Positions 10,993 through 23,690 are shown, counted from the first letter of the stretch. The stretch is 64,000 nt of DNA from Letharia columbiana (GCF_014066305.1 NW_023501050.1:558001-622000); one strand, 5' to 3'. Program-made: numbers and translations. The notes: generated by a model not told the origin, from the sequence alone.

Positions 10993-11815
10993 GAAAGGGC
11001 AAGCTTCACGGCAAATCTACTATAGTAAAGCTCTCGGAGAAGGCTTGTACGAAATGTACAGAGAGGGTATCAAGCACATCTCCATGTCTATCGGAAGAAT
11101 CGCCCAAGCGAGCATCGACAGAGATCATAGAGAGTATGCGCAAGCAATCACATCAACATAGCCAACACTCATTCAACTGTGGCCGGCTCCAACGGTCGAC
11201 CGAAAGGGTGCGTATACCGGAAAGCACAGACAGCCGCAACAGCGTCATCTCAACCTTTTCAGCTGGAGTATCTCGCTCCTTGGATACCCACTCATGCCGC
11301 GTCAAAGACCTGCTTCCCTTTCTTATCTTATCTCACAACCAGGCCTTCTTCAGCCAAAATGATCCCTCGTTCACTTTTGACGTTTCTTGATTCAGCTCTG
11401 ACGATGTCCTAACGGAATTCGAAAAACCCACTTCCATCGTAAGATACGTATACAGCACACTCGTCTTCCTGGTCGCTAACAAGGCTGTCAACGGTTCGAG
11501 CAGTTCCGGCAAAGCAACAGCTGCGCAGAAGTGTTCATCGGACCGACGGTGATTCAATGCTTCCTCGACTGATGGCAGCCCGTGAAGGTAAAGGGAAATC
11601 CTTGCATGATGACAAAATCCAGAGGAGGGACGTCTTCTGCAAAGCGTTAGGGCTCGATCGCGTTATAGACGTCCTCATTTCTTCTCTTCCTTACCCTTAA
11701 TCGAAGTTGGTTTGAAAAAGGTGATTAAACGATTGAACATCTTTGTTTTCGAATTTACATCTACTATCTAACTCCCACCTGAAGGAAAAATCACCAGAGA
11801 TATTTATCCGCAGCA
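10329..11815. other. Gene-free stretch with a GAAA microsatellite
   Basis: No recognisable gene. The two open frames across 10773-11390 are carried by the GAAA repeat and have no other support. Confidence 0.4.
10943..10991. repeat. (GAAA)n microsatellite
   Basis: About twelve nearly perfect units of GAAA. The repeat makes artificial K-E-R-K open frames. Confidence 0.9.
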
Positions 11816-14228
11816 TTACCCATAAGGCTTGTCAATCTCCAACGCCTGATACCCAGCCGTAGGTGTTTTGTCACCGAAGAGAATCTTGACGTCCTCCTGG
11901 CTCGCAGTAGCACCCGATGTAGGCAGAGACATCACACGCACCTGCGTGCTCATCGTCCGGTATCGCTCGATGCCCGCGGATGCATTCTTGAACACATCGA
12001 CGGCCCCGGAAGCCCCCGGCATACCCGACTTGGCGGTCAGGACTACAAGGTCAACAAACGAGTCCCATGCGTCGCAGCAGACGCGGGTCCAAAGCACGTA
12101 TGCCACGTGGCCAAGTGCGAGCGCTGCGTGCACGAACAGCACCGTCAGCGCAAGGTAGTATGCGAGGCTGTCAGCGCGGTAGGCGTAGCCGCTGACAACG
12201 ACGGACCAATGCAGCGGGGTAGCTGTGCCTACGGAAGGTGGGAACGCGTACGTGCCCGCCAGAATGCTCTGCTGGCTCGATACCGAATTATCCCACGGCA
12301 GCATGTTCGACGCGTCGGAGATGTGCGTCGAGGAGCCCCCGTTGGCGGCGTACCCCTGACGCGACATGCCGTCTGCGACGAGGGTTGCGATGATGGTTTC
12401 TAGCACTGGAGGCACGTCATCCCAGTTGATGATGATGCCCGTACTGTTGTCCATGCCCATGTCTGTAAGAAGGGCGGCGAGGCTGGTCCAGCCGGACGTG
12501 CTGCGCCCGGGGGAAGGAGTCAGGGTGTTGAGCCAGTCTACGTCTATCTGGACTCGTCGCCAGGAGCCGTCATCGATAGGAAGGAAGTTGTATTGGTAGC
12601 CTGGGAGATCAGGGTCAAAGGGTCTCGTGTTCTGGATTGTAGCTGTTTGGACATAGTCTGCGTCCAGATCTCCCACGGGCCCGCCAGAGTAGGTCCCCAT
12701 GGCCCATCTGGCGTCGACGGAGCAGGTAAAAGTTGTTCCCGTGTTGTTGGATTCGCTATAAGGTATCTGCACAATCAAGAACGCGCTGGGCACATCGGTC
12801 GTGTATGAGTTGTCGCTCAATTGAGCGGTCTCCGGGACTGCTATCCATTGTGCACTTATGTTAGACGAAATGGAGAAACTGGTTTCGATCCAGTAATTGA
12901 GATCGAGGCGGACACCGTATTCTGGGAGATCAGGGTACTTGATTGAAATCAGCGCCATTGTCTTAAAATAAACAGTGGGCCAAGGTAAGAAGAACATACC
13001 CCCAACTCTAAGCCCGAGATATTATAGAAGAGCGAGTTGGTTATACCACAATCTGCTCGTACTGCTGGAACCCAGCTCTGAACGGAACCTAGGGTCGCGT
13101 TGTGAGTTCGATACCGAAGCGTATGGTGCCAGCTTGACGTAGAGATTTCTGTTAGCGCCTGGTACCAAGCTCCAGCGAGATTTCTGGAAAGAACCCCAAC
13201 GGCCATATGAATTGCAAGGACCCATGTCTCTGCCACTTCACCTCTTGGTCGTATAACAAAATCACGTTTGAGTACGCCGTCATCAAGGACTAGGTCAATC
13301 CCATTACTAAAGTGTCTTTGTTTGAAAGCTTCGGCAAGCGAGGAATAGCCAGCCCAGATACACCCTGAGGAGTTCAAGGTCTCAGTGCTCAGTTCTTGCA
13401 TAGTAGGGGATTCGCAATCAGATTCTCCTATAGACGAGGCTGTCAGCTTAGAGGGCCAGAGAATCTCGTCACCACCTGCAAGCCAAAAAGAAGCACCTCC
13501 TGCTGGCCAGTTTGACCGCTGAGTCGGAATCAATAACAAGGCGGCAGAAGGGCCAGCAAAGAGTGAAATAAGGCTCGATGCGAGAATGAGTAGGCCGAAC
13601 AGCAGTCGCTTACGGCGGCGGGCGAAGCCTGCAAGACCAAATCGAAACTCGGGAGATATGAGATACTCCATCTCGGTGAATTGTTGTTTGGAGGCCAAGA
13701 TCCCCAAAGGTAGGCCTTCGCGTGAGAATAGCAGTTGGTGGCGCATAGCGTCCATGAGAATCGTTCCCAGAGAGGCGACGATCAGCAGTTCCTTTCACAA
13801 ACAAATACGTGAGCTAGCAGGAAATCAAAAAGGAGGATACAATTACCAGGAGCTTTGCTGTCACCTGCAGGCATAGTGTATCAAGAGCCTGGTATACTCC
13901 ACCTGTCAAGCCTTGCAACTCTGACCCAATAAAATAACCGGCGAGGTTGAAATATGCTGGTCGCAGACACTGCCAAGAGATGAACCGAGCATCGGAACAG
14001 AGCACGCTTGAGGCCTCTTTCAAGAACAATCTTCTTCTCTTCGTCCACATCTCCACGCCACAAGTGCTTAAAGAATTCCCCTGTGGCATCACGTAGCCTT
14101 CGCGAGACATTCCCAATGCCTTTGCCGCAAGATTCGAACTTGGTGCGGATCCGTTTGCTCAGCGCAGACCGCGAAGCATTGCTGCTAGTTGCTCCTGCTC
14201 TAGCGGGAGGAGAGGGTACCTGAGACAT
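11816..14228 (-). CDS. Large fungal integral membrane protein of unknown function, one-base frame slip in exon 1
   Basis: Belongs to a common family of fungal hypothetical membrane proteins. Exon 1 (14228-13847) starts MSQVPSPPAR and contains ERGLKRALFRCSVHL, then the TM/loop signature NLAGYFIGSELQGLTG. Intron 13792-13846 splices AKLL to ELLIVASLGTIL in phase 0. Exon 2 (13791-13000) has the usual FSREGLPLGIL, YLISPEF and a TM around LLFGLLILASSL followed by GPSAALLLIP. Intron 12938-12999 leads to exon 3 (12937-11816) with a second TM zone (YYLALTVLFVHAALALGHV). Exon 1 is read in two frames: the shift falls at the TTT at 13950-13952, and the summed exon length is one base over a multiple of three. 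So there is a single extra base, either a sequencing error or an inactivating mutation. The large N-glycosylatable middle part is probably extracellular. Confidence 0.75.
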
Positions 14229-15051
14229 TCTGTAATGATTATAGAGGGCTCACTTCTAAAGAAGCAACACTCTCTGCTTTTATGGTTGCGTGGGGGCCGA
14301 GGCTGAGACCTCGTGCTTCTAGCCTGCCCCTCAAGCCTCATTCTTACATGCATTATGCACCTTATCGCAACTGGACCCAAGTGCCGATTAGGCCCGCTGA
14401 AGAAGTAACCCAGGTAATATACTCGTTTATAGGGTAGGTAAATGGAAGGAAGAAAGTTACTGTCCTCACACGGACGGACTGCTGATTACCTGTCGGGAGT
14501 GCTAGTTTTCTACCTTCATTACGCGCTAAGGCTTAGCGGGGATGGTATGAAGCCGAGAAAGCTATTGTGGGATATGGTCCGCGTCTAGGACCCCAGACAA
14601 TGTCCCAGACACTTGTACGCCTTCCCCAACAGCGTTCTCTTCCCCTTGTCGATCTACTTCCCCTGGACCCCACTACTCTCAATTCTTCTTCAACATTCAA
14701 CCTCCTCATGAGTCTCCTTTTGCTTCCGCTTTTCCTACCATTGGGAATTTGCGGAATACATGTCATCACGATCATGAAGTCCTCAAGCAAAATCTAGTAA
14801 GCGTCTAAACAAAATAACCATGAGCAATATGTTCTGTTTATTGCTGTTGTTCCTGTTCTGAGGTGGCATCTGATCATATCAATATCGTTACTGCGAACTA
14901 GGTATTCATCCCATACCAGCGTGGAGAAGGGAGACCAATTACGTGCCAAGGAAGCGCGGCTAGGCGGCTGAGAGCAGCCAGCTACTGTTAAAAGGAGAAC
15001 AAGTGAGAACCGAACCCCGATCCCGATGGTAGAGTACAGCGGTAAAGTAGC
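14229..15051. other. Gene-free stretch between two minus-strand genes
   Basis: Five-prime flank of the membrane-protein gene and three-prime flank of the C2H2 gene. A 76-codon open frame at 14567-14797 has a hydrophobic tail but no other support. Confidence 0.4.
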
Positions 15052-18000
15052 TCAAGCGTTCTCTGGCACAGTACTCAGCTCCCTGCTCTTCTTCATAGCC
15101 TGCTCTAATTCGGATGGTGAAGTGAGTCCATGTTTCCTCTTAAGATGGCCCCCCAGGTTATCCGATCTCTTGGGCTTCGCGTGGCAATCCAGTTCGGGAC
15201 ACTTGAGACCTGCATCTTTGTTGTGTTTTGGCGATGTCCGCAAGTGGCGAGTCAAGTTCGATCTTGCGTTTGCTGGTGCACCTGTGAACCTTTCTCCGCA
15301 GAGATGACATATTTCCACATTTGATGTCGAGATACTGCAACTTGACGACGTAGGTGGAGTGGAAGCCTGAGACGCCGCGCTTGGCGAGGTCGTCTGAGTG
15401 CTGACATCGTCCATTTTGGACAAATCCATAGATGTCCGAGTTGCGAGACTGTTCGGTGAGGAGCCGACAGTAAGACCTCCAGTACTCCTCGAAGACAGCG
15501 AGGTAGGGGATCCGACGGATATCTCATGAGTGCAGTTGACTGCAAGGACACTAGTATTCAGCGGATATCTTGAAGCAAAATCGAAGCCCTGGTGCCTCTC
15601 CGGTTCTCCCAATATATCCATGATGTCCTTCAGATCCGCGATATAGTACTGATTACGCCACATTCGATTTGATGAGCCCATAGCTGTGTTGCACTGAGTC
15701 ATCACGTCATTTTGAAATCTTTCAAAGACTTCGAGAGCTTGGGAGCTAAACTAAAACCGGTAAGTACAGGATTTGAGAGTACAGACGGTGGTTTGTAACT
15801 CACTCGGGCACTGGAGACCAACACGACCTCTACTTCACGGATCTCACGTAGAGTTCCGCCACATATACCGAAGCTAGCATTCGCTAGATTGGCTTGAAAA
15901 GCCTCAATACCTTTTCTCTGTTCAAGAGGTCTGATGATCTTCTTAACCAGTTCGCCAATCCTAGGAAGGTCGGTTCTTGCAGCCACTGCAGCGCCAGGGA
16001 ATGACCTGTTTTTCTCCATGATAGTGGCCTCCTCAAACCCTAAGATTACAGTTAGAGAGGCCTTGTGACTGCTTCAGCGATACACTTGCCATCGAGAAAG
16101 CCGGTGCAGACCCTGAAAACTTTGCTATTCCTCAGTTCCTGAAGCAATGCTGCCTGATCGCCTCCAATCGAGAGTTCCTGAGACGGATTCCAGATAACTG
16201 GCGAATGAGGATTGGCGTTGGAATTTGGTACTATGGAGGATTTGGAGTCAGTTTTGCAAAGCAAGAACCCGAGTAACATGATAAATCCGGAAAGCAGCTA
16301 CAGTCTTCTGTTGCCCAACCATGACCAGTAGAACTAGAAGCAAAAGAGCGTTGCCAATCTTTTAAAAGCACCGCACTGTCAAACCATGGCCATTGGAACG
16401 ATCTCTTTGCTGCCAGAATATGGCTCGAAATTCAAGTCTGTTAGCAGTCAAGAGAAAGTAAGATTGAAATGCTCGTACTCTGTTGACCAGGTAGCCACCA
16501 CCAACGATCCATAGCCGTCACAAACATAAACTTACCCTCTCTGTCAACCATTGCGTGCTGCAGCTGAAGTGCATCTTGGAAGAAAGCATCCCAACAGTGC
16601 GACTCATCCTTATGGTGCAAGATAAAGGCAGCGGCAAAGGCTACGTGCATGAACGAAAATACTTCTTCGAAATTACTTTCAAGTTTTCCACAAAGCCAAT
16701 TCTTCAAAGTGTAAATGCCCTTTGCGAGCAATGTACGAGCGGACAGTGATGAGCATCGTATGTGTAGCTCAGGGCTTGGGAGCAACCTCTGCATCCACTC
16801 ATTGTTGACAATACGTACCAGTCCTAGAAGCTCTTCGACTTGGGTTCGAATTTGTGCCGGGTTGGCCCCTAGATGGGGTCCATGGTCGTAGTCGGCCTCT
16901 GTGCCAAGTCTTTGTGTCTGAATGGGGATTTGCTGGCGCTCACTGCTTGAGTACCGATGGTACCCAGTCGAGTCGCTGGCTGGTATGGTGTTGGCTCTTA
17001 GCTTAGCAAGACGGGCTTGTGACTGCGTTTCCTCAAAATTTGGCGGTGGAAGCGTTGAGCTTTGTGACCTCCAAGCGTTGATGCCATCTTCCAAATTTGC
17101 TACCGCACTGACGGCTGGGACTTGTCGGATCCGTGAATCTTGAGAGCCAAGGTTTGACGTGGGAGATATAAGTGTCGAGGTTCGACTACTTAGTGACACT
17201 GCGCTGGACAGCTGGGAGATCAGACTTGGACTCGGTGTGCTTGGAGAGGCAGTTTGTGGCCCTGGAAAATCAAGTCCTAGAGAGGGCATATTTGGACAAA
17301 TGTTTGCAATTCCTTCATGGAGGTTGTGGAATGGACTACTGGCACCATCCGCGTCCGCGTCCAAGAAATGTGAAAATTTGGTAAAGCTTTCTCCAAGAGT
17401 GTCAGCACTTGGGTGGTTTTGGCCGTAAACGCTGTCAGCTTGCAGATCCTGCGAAGTCGAAAATGAGGTCACGGTGTGAGCATCAGCGATGTTGAAGCTA
17501 GCGCGATCTCGTAACTCTGCCGTCCAATAGACCGGATCGACGGTTGGCAATTCTAGGTCAGTTGGAACAGAAGCATCAAACATATCAATCAACGGCGGTG
17601 ACACCAACGCTTGCAGACCTAGCTTTCTATCGTCGGTGCTGTCACTGCCTGCTTCCAACGTATCAAACGGAGTTGAGCCGAACATCTCGTGCAGCGACCG
17701 CACATTGACTCGTTGTCGTGATGGGAGCTCTGATCTAGACACATCGCCACCAGTGATCTCAGCCGCGCCTGACCGATCTCCAGGGTATTTGGCTTTCTCA
17801 TTCACCCATCCAGCATAGACAGCGTCAGCTCTGGTGTTCAAATCGTGCGCTAACGAGGAATTCGACATTAGCACTCCATTCTCAAGAGACAAATGCCAAT
17901 TCATGAATCAGCCATAGAGAGCACAAAAGGGGCAAGAAATGCTTTCGAAGACTTGAAGCCACAATGTGAGACGAGTGCTGGTAGAACAAAGTAGGGAAAT

Positions 18001-18933
18001 GACCTTCTGTCGCTCACAAAACATACACCAAGACTTAGATCAAGGTCTTATGGCGCTGAAAGGTACATACCATGCGAGGAACCTTGGCTGAGATTTGATA
18101 GACAGAGGCCAGGCTTCTCTGTGTCAAGTGCTAAGGTCTGACGGCCTTTGCCAAGCTCTCCCTTGTAGCTGCCCCGTCGAATGCGTTCATCTCGAGCAGT
18201 ATCCTCTAATTCGACTTTTCTAGCAGTATCTACTGAGAACAATGCGTGAGTCTGTGGAGATTCGGCATCAGTAGGATATAGACCACGCACCTGTCTTTTT
18301 TAGAGAGCGTCTGCGACCCAGCCACCTGAAGAATGTAACGGCCAGCTTTGCTCCCCTCTTTTGCAGCCTGGGTCTAAGTATGATATCGCATCCCTTGTCG
18401 CACTCCAAAAATCGTTCGGGACGCTTGCAGTACGGGCACCAGTACCATCCATTGGAAAGGCGAGGGCACGTAAAAACGTGACACACAGTCGCATCAACAT
18501 CTTTGAAACTGTTGCGACACCATAGCATTGGACACATCAAAAGCTCTTCTTTCTCTATGACTGGATCGTCACGTCGAAAATTTTTGACCCAGTCAAGAAA
18601 GCTCCGCTGGCATCCATGTTGAGAGAGGGAACCAAGGACCTTCCTGCCGACACCTTCGTTGAGATGAGGTTTCAGTCTGACGGGTAAGCGTCAGCATGGG
18701 CATGTCAGGGGAAAGTGGTTGCTGGAAACTCACGCGCAAGGCACTCCGCGAACATCGATTGGATTCGTTGTCCCACACATCCTGATTGGCGAATCCAATG
18801 CCGTCTGGTACTTTTCGCAGTAAGCGGCGGATGGGCATAGATCGAGGGTTCGTTGGGGAAAGTGGGAGTTTTTAGGCCCAAGCTCATTAGGGAAAATTGA
18901 GGATGAGGTGACATGATTTAGAACTTGGAGCAC
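15052..18933 (-). CDS. C2H2 zinc-finger transcription-factor-like protein, multi-exon
   Basis: Exon 1 (18933-18734, start MLQVLNHVTS) splices through intron 18677-18733 (GTGAGT, branch CTGAC) to KPHLNEGVGRKVL, then to a first zinc-binding block CPMLWCRNSF...HVFTCPRL...WYWCPYC. Intron 18233-18290 follows. A Ser/Thr-rich middle part (17904-16479) carries LLGLVRIVNNEW and a helical region. The end holds IGELVKKIIRPLEQRKGIEAFQ, MGSSNRMWRNQYY and a second zinc-finger block CHLCGERF...HLRTSPKHNKDAGLKCPELDC...H-x4-H. Clear later introns are a GC-AG intron 16040-16089 and 15751-15803. The joins around 18070-17850 and 16480-16280 are uncertain. The family is a frequent fungal C2H2 type, presumably a nuclear DNA-binding regulator; its target is unknown. 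Length is about 950-1000 residues, as expected. Confidence 0.8.
16040..16089 (-). other. GC-AG intron in the C2H2 gene
   Basis: Borders GCAAGT...CTTAG with a CTAAC branch site, 50 nt, phase 1. Using the GC donor joins FLDG to FEEATIMEKN, the pattern I recall for this family. The nearby GT leads into a stop codon. Confidence 0.6.
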
Positions 18934-20515
18934 TGGATGTTGCGATTACACTAAAGACTGCGTGCCATCATCTGGGACGCCCATTCATTGGCGCAGAGGA
19001 AAGGGAATCAAATTTGTTGCGAGGACTTGCGCGCATGGAACGCCTGCCGTGTTGCATTTGCTGAATATATTAGCTGAAAACTTTGGAGGGGTAGAAAGTA
19101 GATTGAGGACTGGAGAAAGTAGGTAACAAACGACCGATCTCGTGATGCAATAGCTCGCGATGAAGCAAAGACTCACGTACCGAGCCAGTGAAGAGCGTAT
19201 GTTGAATCGACGTTTCCGGAAAGAGTGTCCCACGAGGGAATTGTTCCATGATCATGCAAGCCTCCGACCGGGTGGCCGAACAAGGGCCTGCGAGCCCGCA
19301 TTAACATGACCCCGTGTATGGCTCAAAGCGACCTTCGAGTGTGTCATTGTTGTTAGGTGCAGTCGGCCTCTCCAGACCGACCTATGGCACCAGTACCAGT
19401 CCTCAATTCTCGGTCTCTCCTGTATCTCACCGGACCGGCGGCCCAGCTTGGCCAGGCACAAGCAACCTCATGCTGCCCATGGTCATCTCCTGATCCCATT
19501 GTTGCCTTATCTTTTCAAACAGATCTGACGCGATCCATAGGAGACCAACAAGGACTGGAAAGAAGGCAACCGGCTAGTGAAGTAGCCGAGCAATGTGTTG
19601 TCCATCGCTGGTATCTGTGCGGATCGTGCAGGGTCGTCACGCAAGCCCTTGGTCTTTAACGCCCTATTCTGTAGAGAACTATAGGCAAAGGAAGTCGGAA
19701 TGGAACCGAAAGAAATTTGATCCGTGAGATCCCTGCAATTGCTAGATAGTCCGGGGAGGCCCGGCCAGTCCTGAAAATATTAGTGGGAATTCAGCCTTGA
19801 CAATTCGTATGCACTCACCAACATAGGTCTGCTTTCGCTTGGCAGGACCTTGGGGGCTAAAACAGACCGCAAGTAAGGACTTAGGAAGTGCTGCCAGGCA
19901 ATGGTCCAGAGACTTGAAGGGCGACGATTGTCGTTGTGAGACGTAGGGCAGTCGATTGATTAGTATGCGGGGTTGGCATTAACAGATAGGATCTCCTAGC
20001 CATCCTGGCAGCCTCGGGATTCTCCGTTCCAGCCAAAGCAGCCTAAGAGATGATATACTCCGTGAGAAACGAAAGCAGCAGAAGGGGCACGTTATAGAGA
20101 TTTGAAAACCTGACCTTCTTTTCTTCTGCACCGCAATTTCCGAATGTAACATTGTCAGGGCTGCGATGGTAGACGGGCTTTTGAGTGGTAGCAAAGCTTG
20201 TCTTGGTTTTCTCCATATCTTGTACATGACCAGTAAGAATAGAGCCCACCCCTACTTGACAACGAGCATGCAGCCACGGCCTCGGTCTATGAGCGATCTA
20301 CAGGTGTGTCACGCTCTCATAGATGAATCCGCGTTTACTCCCAAACTGCTTCGCGATAGCAGCCTTATCAAACGTCTCGCCAATACCTGGGATCAGACGG
20401 GGTGGCATGCGACTAGCAGTCTAATGAGTTCCCCAACATCTCCAATCACTTATTTATTCATCTGGGTATATGTTGATTGTATTAGGCTGGCCAAGGAATG
20501 CCTGGGGGAAAAAGG

Positions 20516-20547
<32 letters not shown>

Positions 20548-21174
20548 AACCCCCCCCCTTTATTTTTGTTTTTTTAATAATACACTCCCACAGGATATCG
20601 TAAAAAGTAAAAAATCAAAAAAATAACCAGGTTGTTGTGGGAAGGAAAAAATAATTTATCGGACGTCGTGTAGCTCTGTTAGCAACGTCGGTTCAATGTG
20701 TGTATGTGTAGTTTCTATTCCTATTTGTGGGGGTGCGATCCTCTAGAGTATCCATAAGATAGTCTTAGTAAATAATATAAGATTTGGCGGTCCCTAAAAG
20801 CGGCAGCCTCGGGAGAGCGTAGTGCCCAGACTTGAAACGCGCTGGACTTGAGCTCATACTAAACAGCTTCCGATCCTCAACGACTGGGATCTTCTAATGT
20901 GCAAACATTGGCGATTTTGAAGGGCCCGAGGAGCTGTGTCTCAGCCATCGCAAGGACGGTGTACACGCTTGTCGCAGGCTTGTCAGTGAAGCAGGGAAAC
21001 ACTCTTCCGCCCATATGATCTAAATAGAGAGTCAGCCCAACACGCGCAACGATTACCCGCCTTCCAACCTTCGACCACAAGCTGCTCGCAACTCACTATC
21101 CACCAGGTAAGGCGCCCTTTTAGTCAGCTACCCTCCAGAGACTGACTGCTTGGGCTCCACAGCATCTAACCACC
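18934..21174. other. Gene-free stretch containing a homopolymer cluster
   Basis: This is the 5' flank of the minus-strand C2H2 gene and of the plus-strand gene that begins at 21175. Open frames are short and overlap on both strands. The only clear structure is the A/C homopolymer cluster at 20516-20558. No tRNA or repeat family recognised. Confidence 0.4.
20516..20558. repeat. Poly-A (31) followed by poly-C homopolymers
   Basis: Thirty-one A in a row, CAA, then nine C, flanked by GGGGGAAAAAGG upstream and T-rich runs downstream. It resembles the cluster at 50126-50252 and may be an assembly or base-calling artefact. Confidence 0.75.
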
Positions 21175-22064
21175 ATGGCCGGACGGTACATTCCCCCTCA
21201 CATGCGTGGGTCAACCGGCTCTTCCTCAGCCGAAAAGCCCATGGTGAAGGCCGAGCGTAAGCCTGAAGATGGCTATACCCTCGAGGAAATAGCCAACCAA
21301 TTCTCCTTCGATCACAAAAAGAAGCTGGGGACTCTGAACCGCGCTTCAATATCTGTCGAAGAAGAGGAGACACCTAATCTTGGCTTAGTCATTGTGTTCA
21401 AGGACCAGCACCCAGAATGGCCGCCTAAGATCTTCTGCAAGACGTATCTGTTCTTGTTGCCGAAGACGGAGACCCTTCCAAGTACGTACATTTCAAGAAT
21501 GATCACCCTTAAACATGCCCCAACACGGGCCACGAGACTGCAAGACCGTGTTTTAGGAGCCAACTGTTTCTTGGCACCCCAATATCCGGCTCAGTACTCG
21601 AGTCTGTTCGCCGGGCAAGAGATGCTGACGTCGGGGTAGGTACTCCAATCACGGTCTTCACCGAAATCTCCAACCTCCGCACCTCGGAGAACCAATATCA
21701 TCATGAGCAGAGATTCCTCTACGCAGGCGCGCATACCATTACGCGTATCCAATACCTCATGCCTCGCAGTCCTCTACTGGTCAAGATGCTGGAGAGCAAG
21801 TTTACGGGGCCCAAGAACGAGAGGTCCGAGGAAGCGTGGAACAAGAGCTTGAACATGAAGTGGGCGGTTGTAGATCTGAGCAAAGTGGAGGAAGAAGAGC
21901 AGGGGATCAGTCCTATGGAGCCGTTGAAAGAGATCAAGAAGAAGAGTGTTAGTGAGATGTTGGAAGAGATGCGATTAAGGGAGAGTAGTGGGGGAAAGGA
22001 GAATGGAAAACCAGGAGGTGGAGATGATAGGGAGGAGGCCCTGCACGGGGATGAGGATCGATGA
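21175..22064 (+). CDS. Conserved fungal protein of unknown function (272 aa)
   Basis: The start is chosen at MAGRYIPPHM, in an ACCATGG context. Exon 1 is 21175-21485. Intron 21486-21556 (GTACAT...TTTTAG, phase 2) is the choice that keeps frame with SQLFLGTPISGSVLESVRRARD. Exon 2 ends with TGA at 22062-22064. Total length is 819 nt. Features are an N-terminal RYIPPHMRG, then DGYTLEEIANQF, PEWPPKIFCKTYLFLLPK, TPITVFTEISNL, FLYAGAHTITRIQYLMP and a charged C-terminal tail (KEIKKKSVSEMLEEMR) likely to form a helix. There are no TM segments and no signal peptide. The block pattern is that of a single-copy conserved fungal family whose function I do not know. Confidence 0.7.
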
Positions 22065-22590
22065 GTTCCGGCTTCAACCGGGGATCCTACGATTGCACAA
22101 GGCTTGACATGAGCTGAAAAGCTGGAGTTTCCGAGCTTGATGTAAGCAGCCTCTCTTCGGCTAAGGACCGTATCACACCTAGCTCTGCTAACGGGGCGAA
22201 GCACAACCTTGCAGTCAAAGCTGATTAAATGGATCTGCTCATTGCAAAGCTCTTGCACTCACTGCTCCCTAAGAACTATGGCCATGCTTATCAGCCTTTT
22301 CCGAAGCACCAGCGAGGACAAAACTCCTTTGGCGAGACTGATCAGCGAAGCACCATAGCTCTTTAGCGTGCGAGTGTGTTCTAGAGATATACACATTACA
22401 AACAAAAACATCACACTCATAGCTTTTCAAGCATTTGGGCTCCCATTGACAGCATCGATGCTTTCCCCGCGGAGATCTTCGGCCACTGACGTAACTGACA
22501 TGTCAATCCTGGGTATACAAACACTATCAGCCATCACCTCCACTCCAACCCCTGACCGCCGCTGCCACTGCTCAACATCTTCCTTCCACA
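22065..22590. other. Intergenic region between two plus-strand genes
   Basis: Contains the 3' flank of the conserved unknown gene and the promoter of the tautomerase gene. A pyrimidine-rich stretch (CCTCCACTCC..., 22536-22590) sits just before the downstream start codon. Confidence 0.4.
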
Positions 22591-23202
22591 ATGCCCCTCT
22601 ACGAAATCGAGCACATAACCCCGCTCTCCTCCTCCCAAAAAGATGCCCTAGCCCGCTCCATCACCCAAATCCACTCCCACCTCTTCACCACCCCCTCTCT
22701 GTTCGTCAACGTCCGCTTCACAGACACGGCAAGCCATGATGTGTACGTTGGCGGTAAGAAGGTAAGCTACAATGACGGCCGCACAGGACGGAACGATTTC
22801 TTTACCCGCCGAAAAAGCCCATCCCGTCTCCCATCGGCATGGAATGAAATGACATGAGATAAATGGGAAGATGAATCCTCTACCAAGCAACTCACTCAAC
22901 CAGCCACGCGTTGAAAAGCCCCCACCCTGATCCCAGAGCCACTTACACACCTCGACAGAAATCCGCCAACCGCATCCTCGCGCACGTCCGCCCGGGCGGC
23001 GGCCGCTCCGTCGACGATTTCAACACCCTCTGCGCTCGGATCACGGAATCGTGGGACCTTATCATCCTCGGCCGCGACGCCAAGGGCGACCGAGGTCGAG
23101 ATCGAGAGCTGCGCGCCGTTTTCATCCTCGGGACTATCGTTGCGGGAAGCGAGGCTGGGTTCGCGCTGCCGGCTGTAAGTCCGCCCGCTCGTACTGATCC
23201 TC

Positions 23203-23233
<31 letters not shown>

Positions 23234-23458
23234 GGTGGTAGATAGAGAGGAAGATGATTTTTCCATCGTCAAGTATGTTTGTTGGCGGAGAAGGCTTGCT
23301 GATTGGGATATGTGTGTTTGGTGTAGGCGGGCGAGGATAGGAAGTGGTTGAGGGAGAATGTGGGGAATTTTGAGCAGAGGGCGGAGGCTGGGGATGGGGA
23401 ATTTGGGGATCTGGTGGAAGAGATGAGGAGGAGGGAGGATTTGAAGGAGCTGTTGTAG
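22591..23458 (+). CDS. Tautomerase_3-family protein (putative oxalocrotonate tautomerase-like), 172 aa
   Basis: Three exons: 22591-22761, 22959-23174 and 23327-23458, all in phase 0, with donors GTAAGC and GTAAGT and acceptors GACAG and GTGTAG. The protein begins MPLYEIEHITPL. The proline exposed after Met removal is the catalytic base of the tautomerase superfamily. It continues QKDALARSITQIHS, FTTPSLFVNVRFTD, VYVGGKK, then RILAHVR, FNTLCARITESWDLI, RELRAVFILGTIVAGSEAGFALP and EDRKWLRENV, in the order of the fungal Tautomerase_3 (PF14832-like) proteins. The length is normal. It is predicted cytosolic, converting keto and enol forms of a small carboxylic or phenolic compound; the substrate is unknown. 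Intron 1 is long (197 nt) and intron 2 holds a GTT microsatellite. Confidence 0.88.
23203..23233 (+). repeat. (TTG)n microsatellite inside intron 2 of the tautomerase gene
   Basis: About ten perfect units, wholly within the 152-nt intron 23175-23326. Confidence 0.9.
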
Positions 23459-23690
23459 CGGGGTCTGCGATGGAGGGTTTGGACATAGTGGATGAAGGAG
23501 ATCGAGAACTAATGGGGTATATCTAATTTCCCACGCGTGAAGGTTCATCAGCATATCATCAATCATACTCTAGTGCTCCTCGCTCCTTTAATGACGTGTA
23601 TTTGATTCGGCACTGCCCATGCCGATTTCGGTGGCAACGACTTAGACTTCACTGCGTCTGGTACGCTGTTCCCCCGCGACTTTTTATCCC

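Noticed and set aside
10773..11390. 205-codon plus-strand open frame
   Set aside because: Its length depends on the GAAA microsatellite; the flanks carry no motif.
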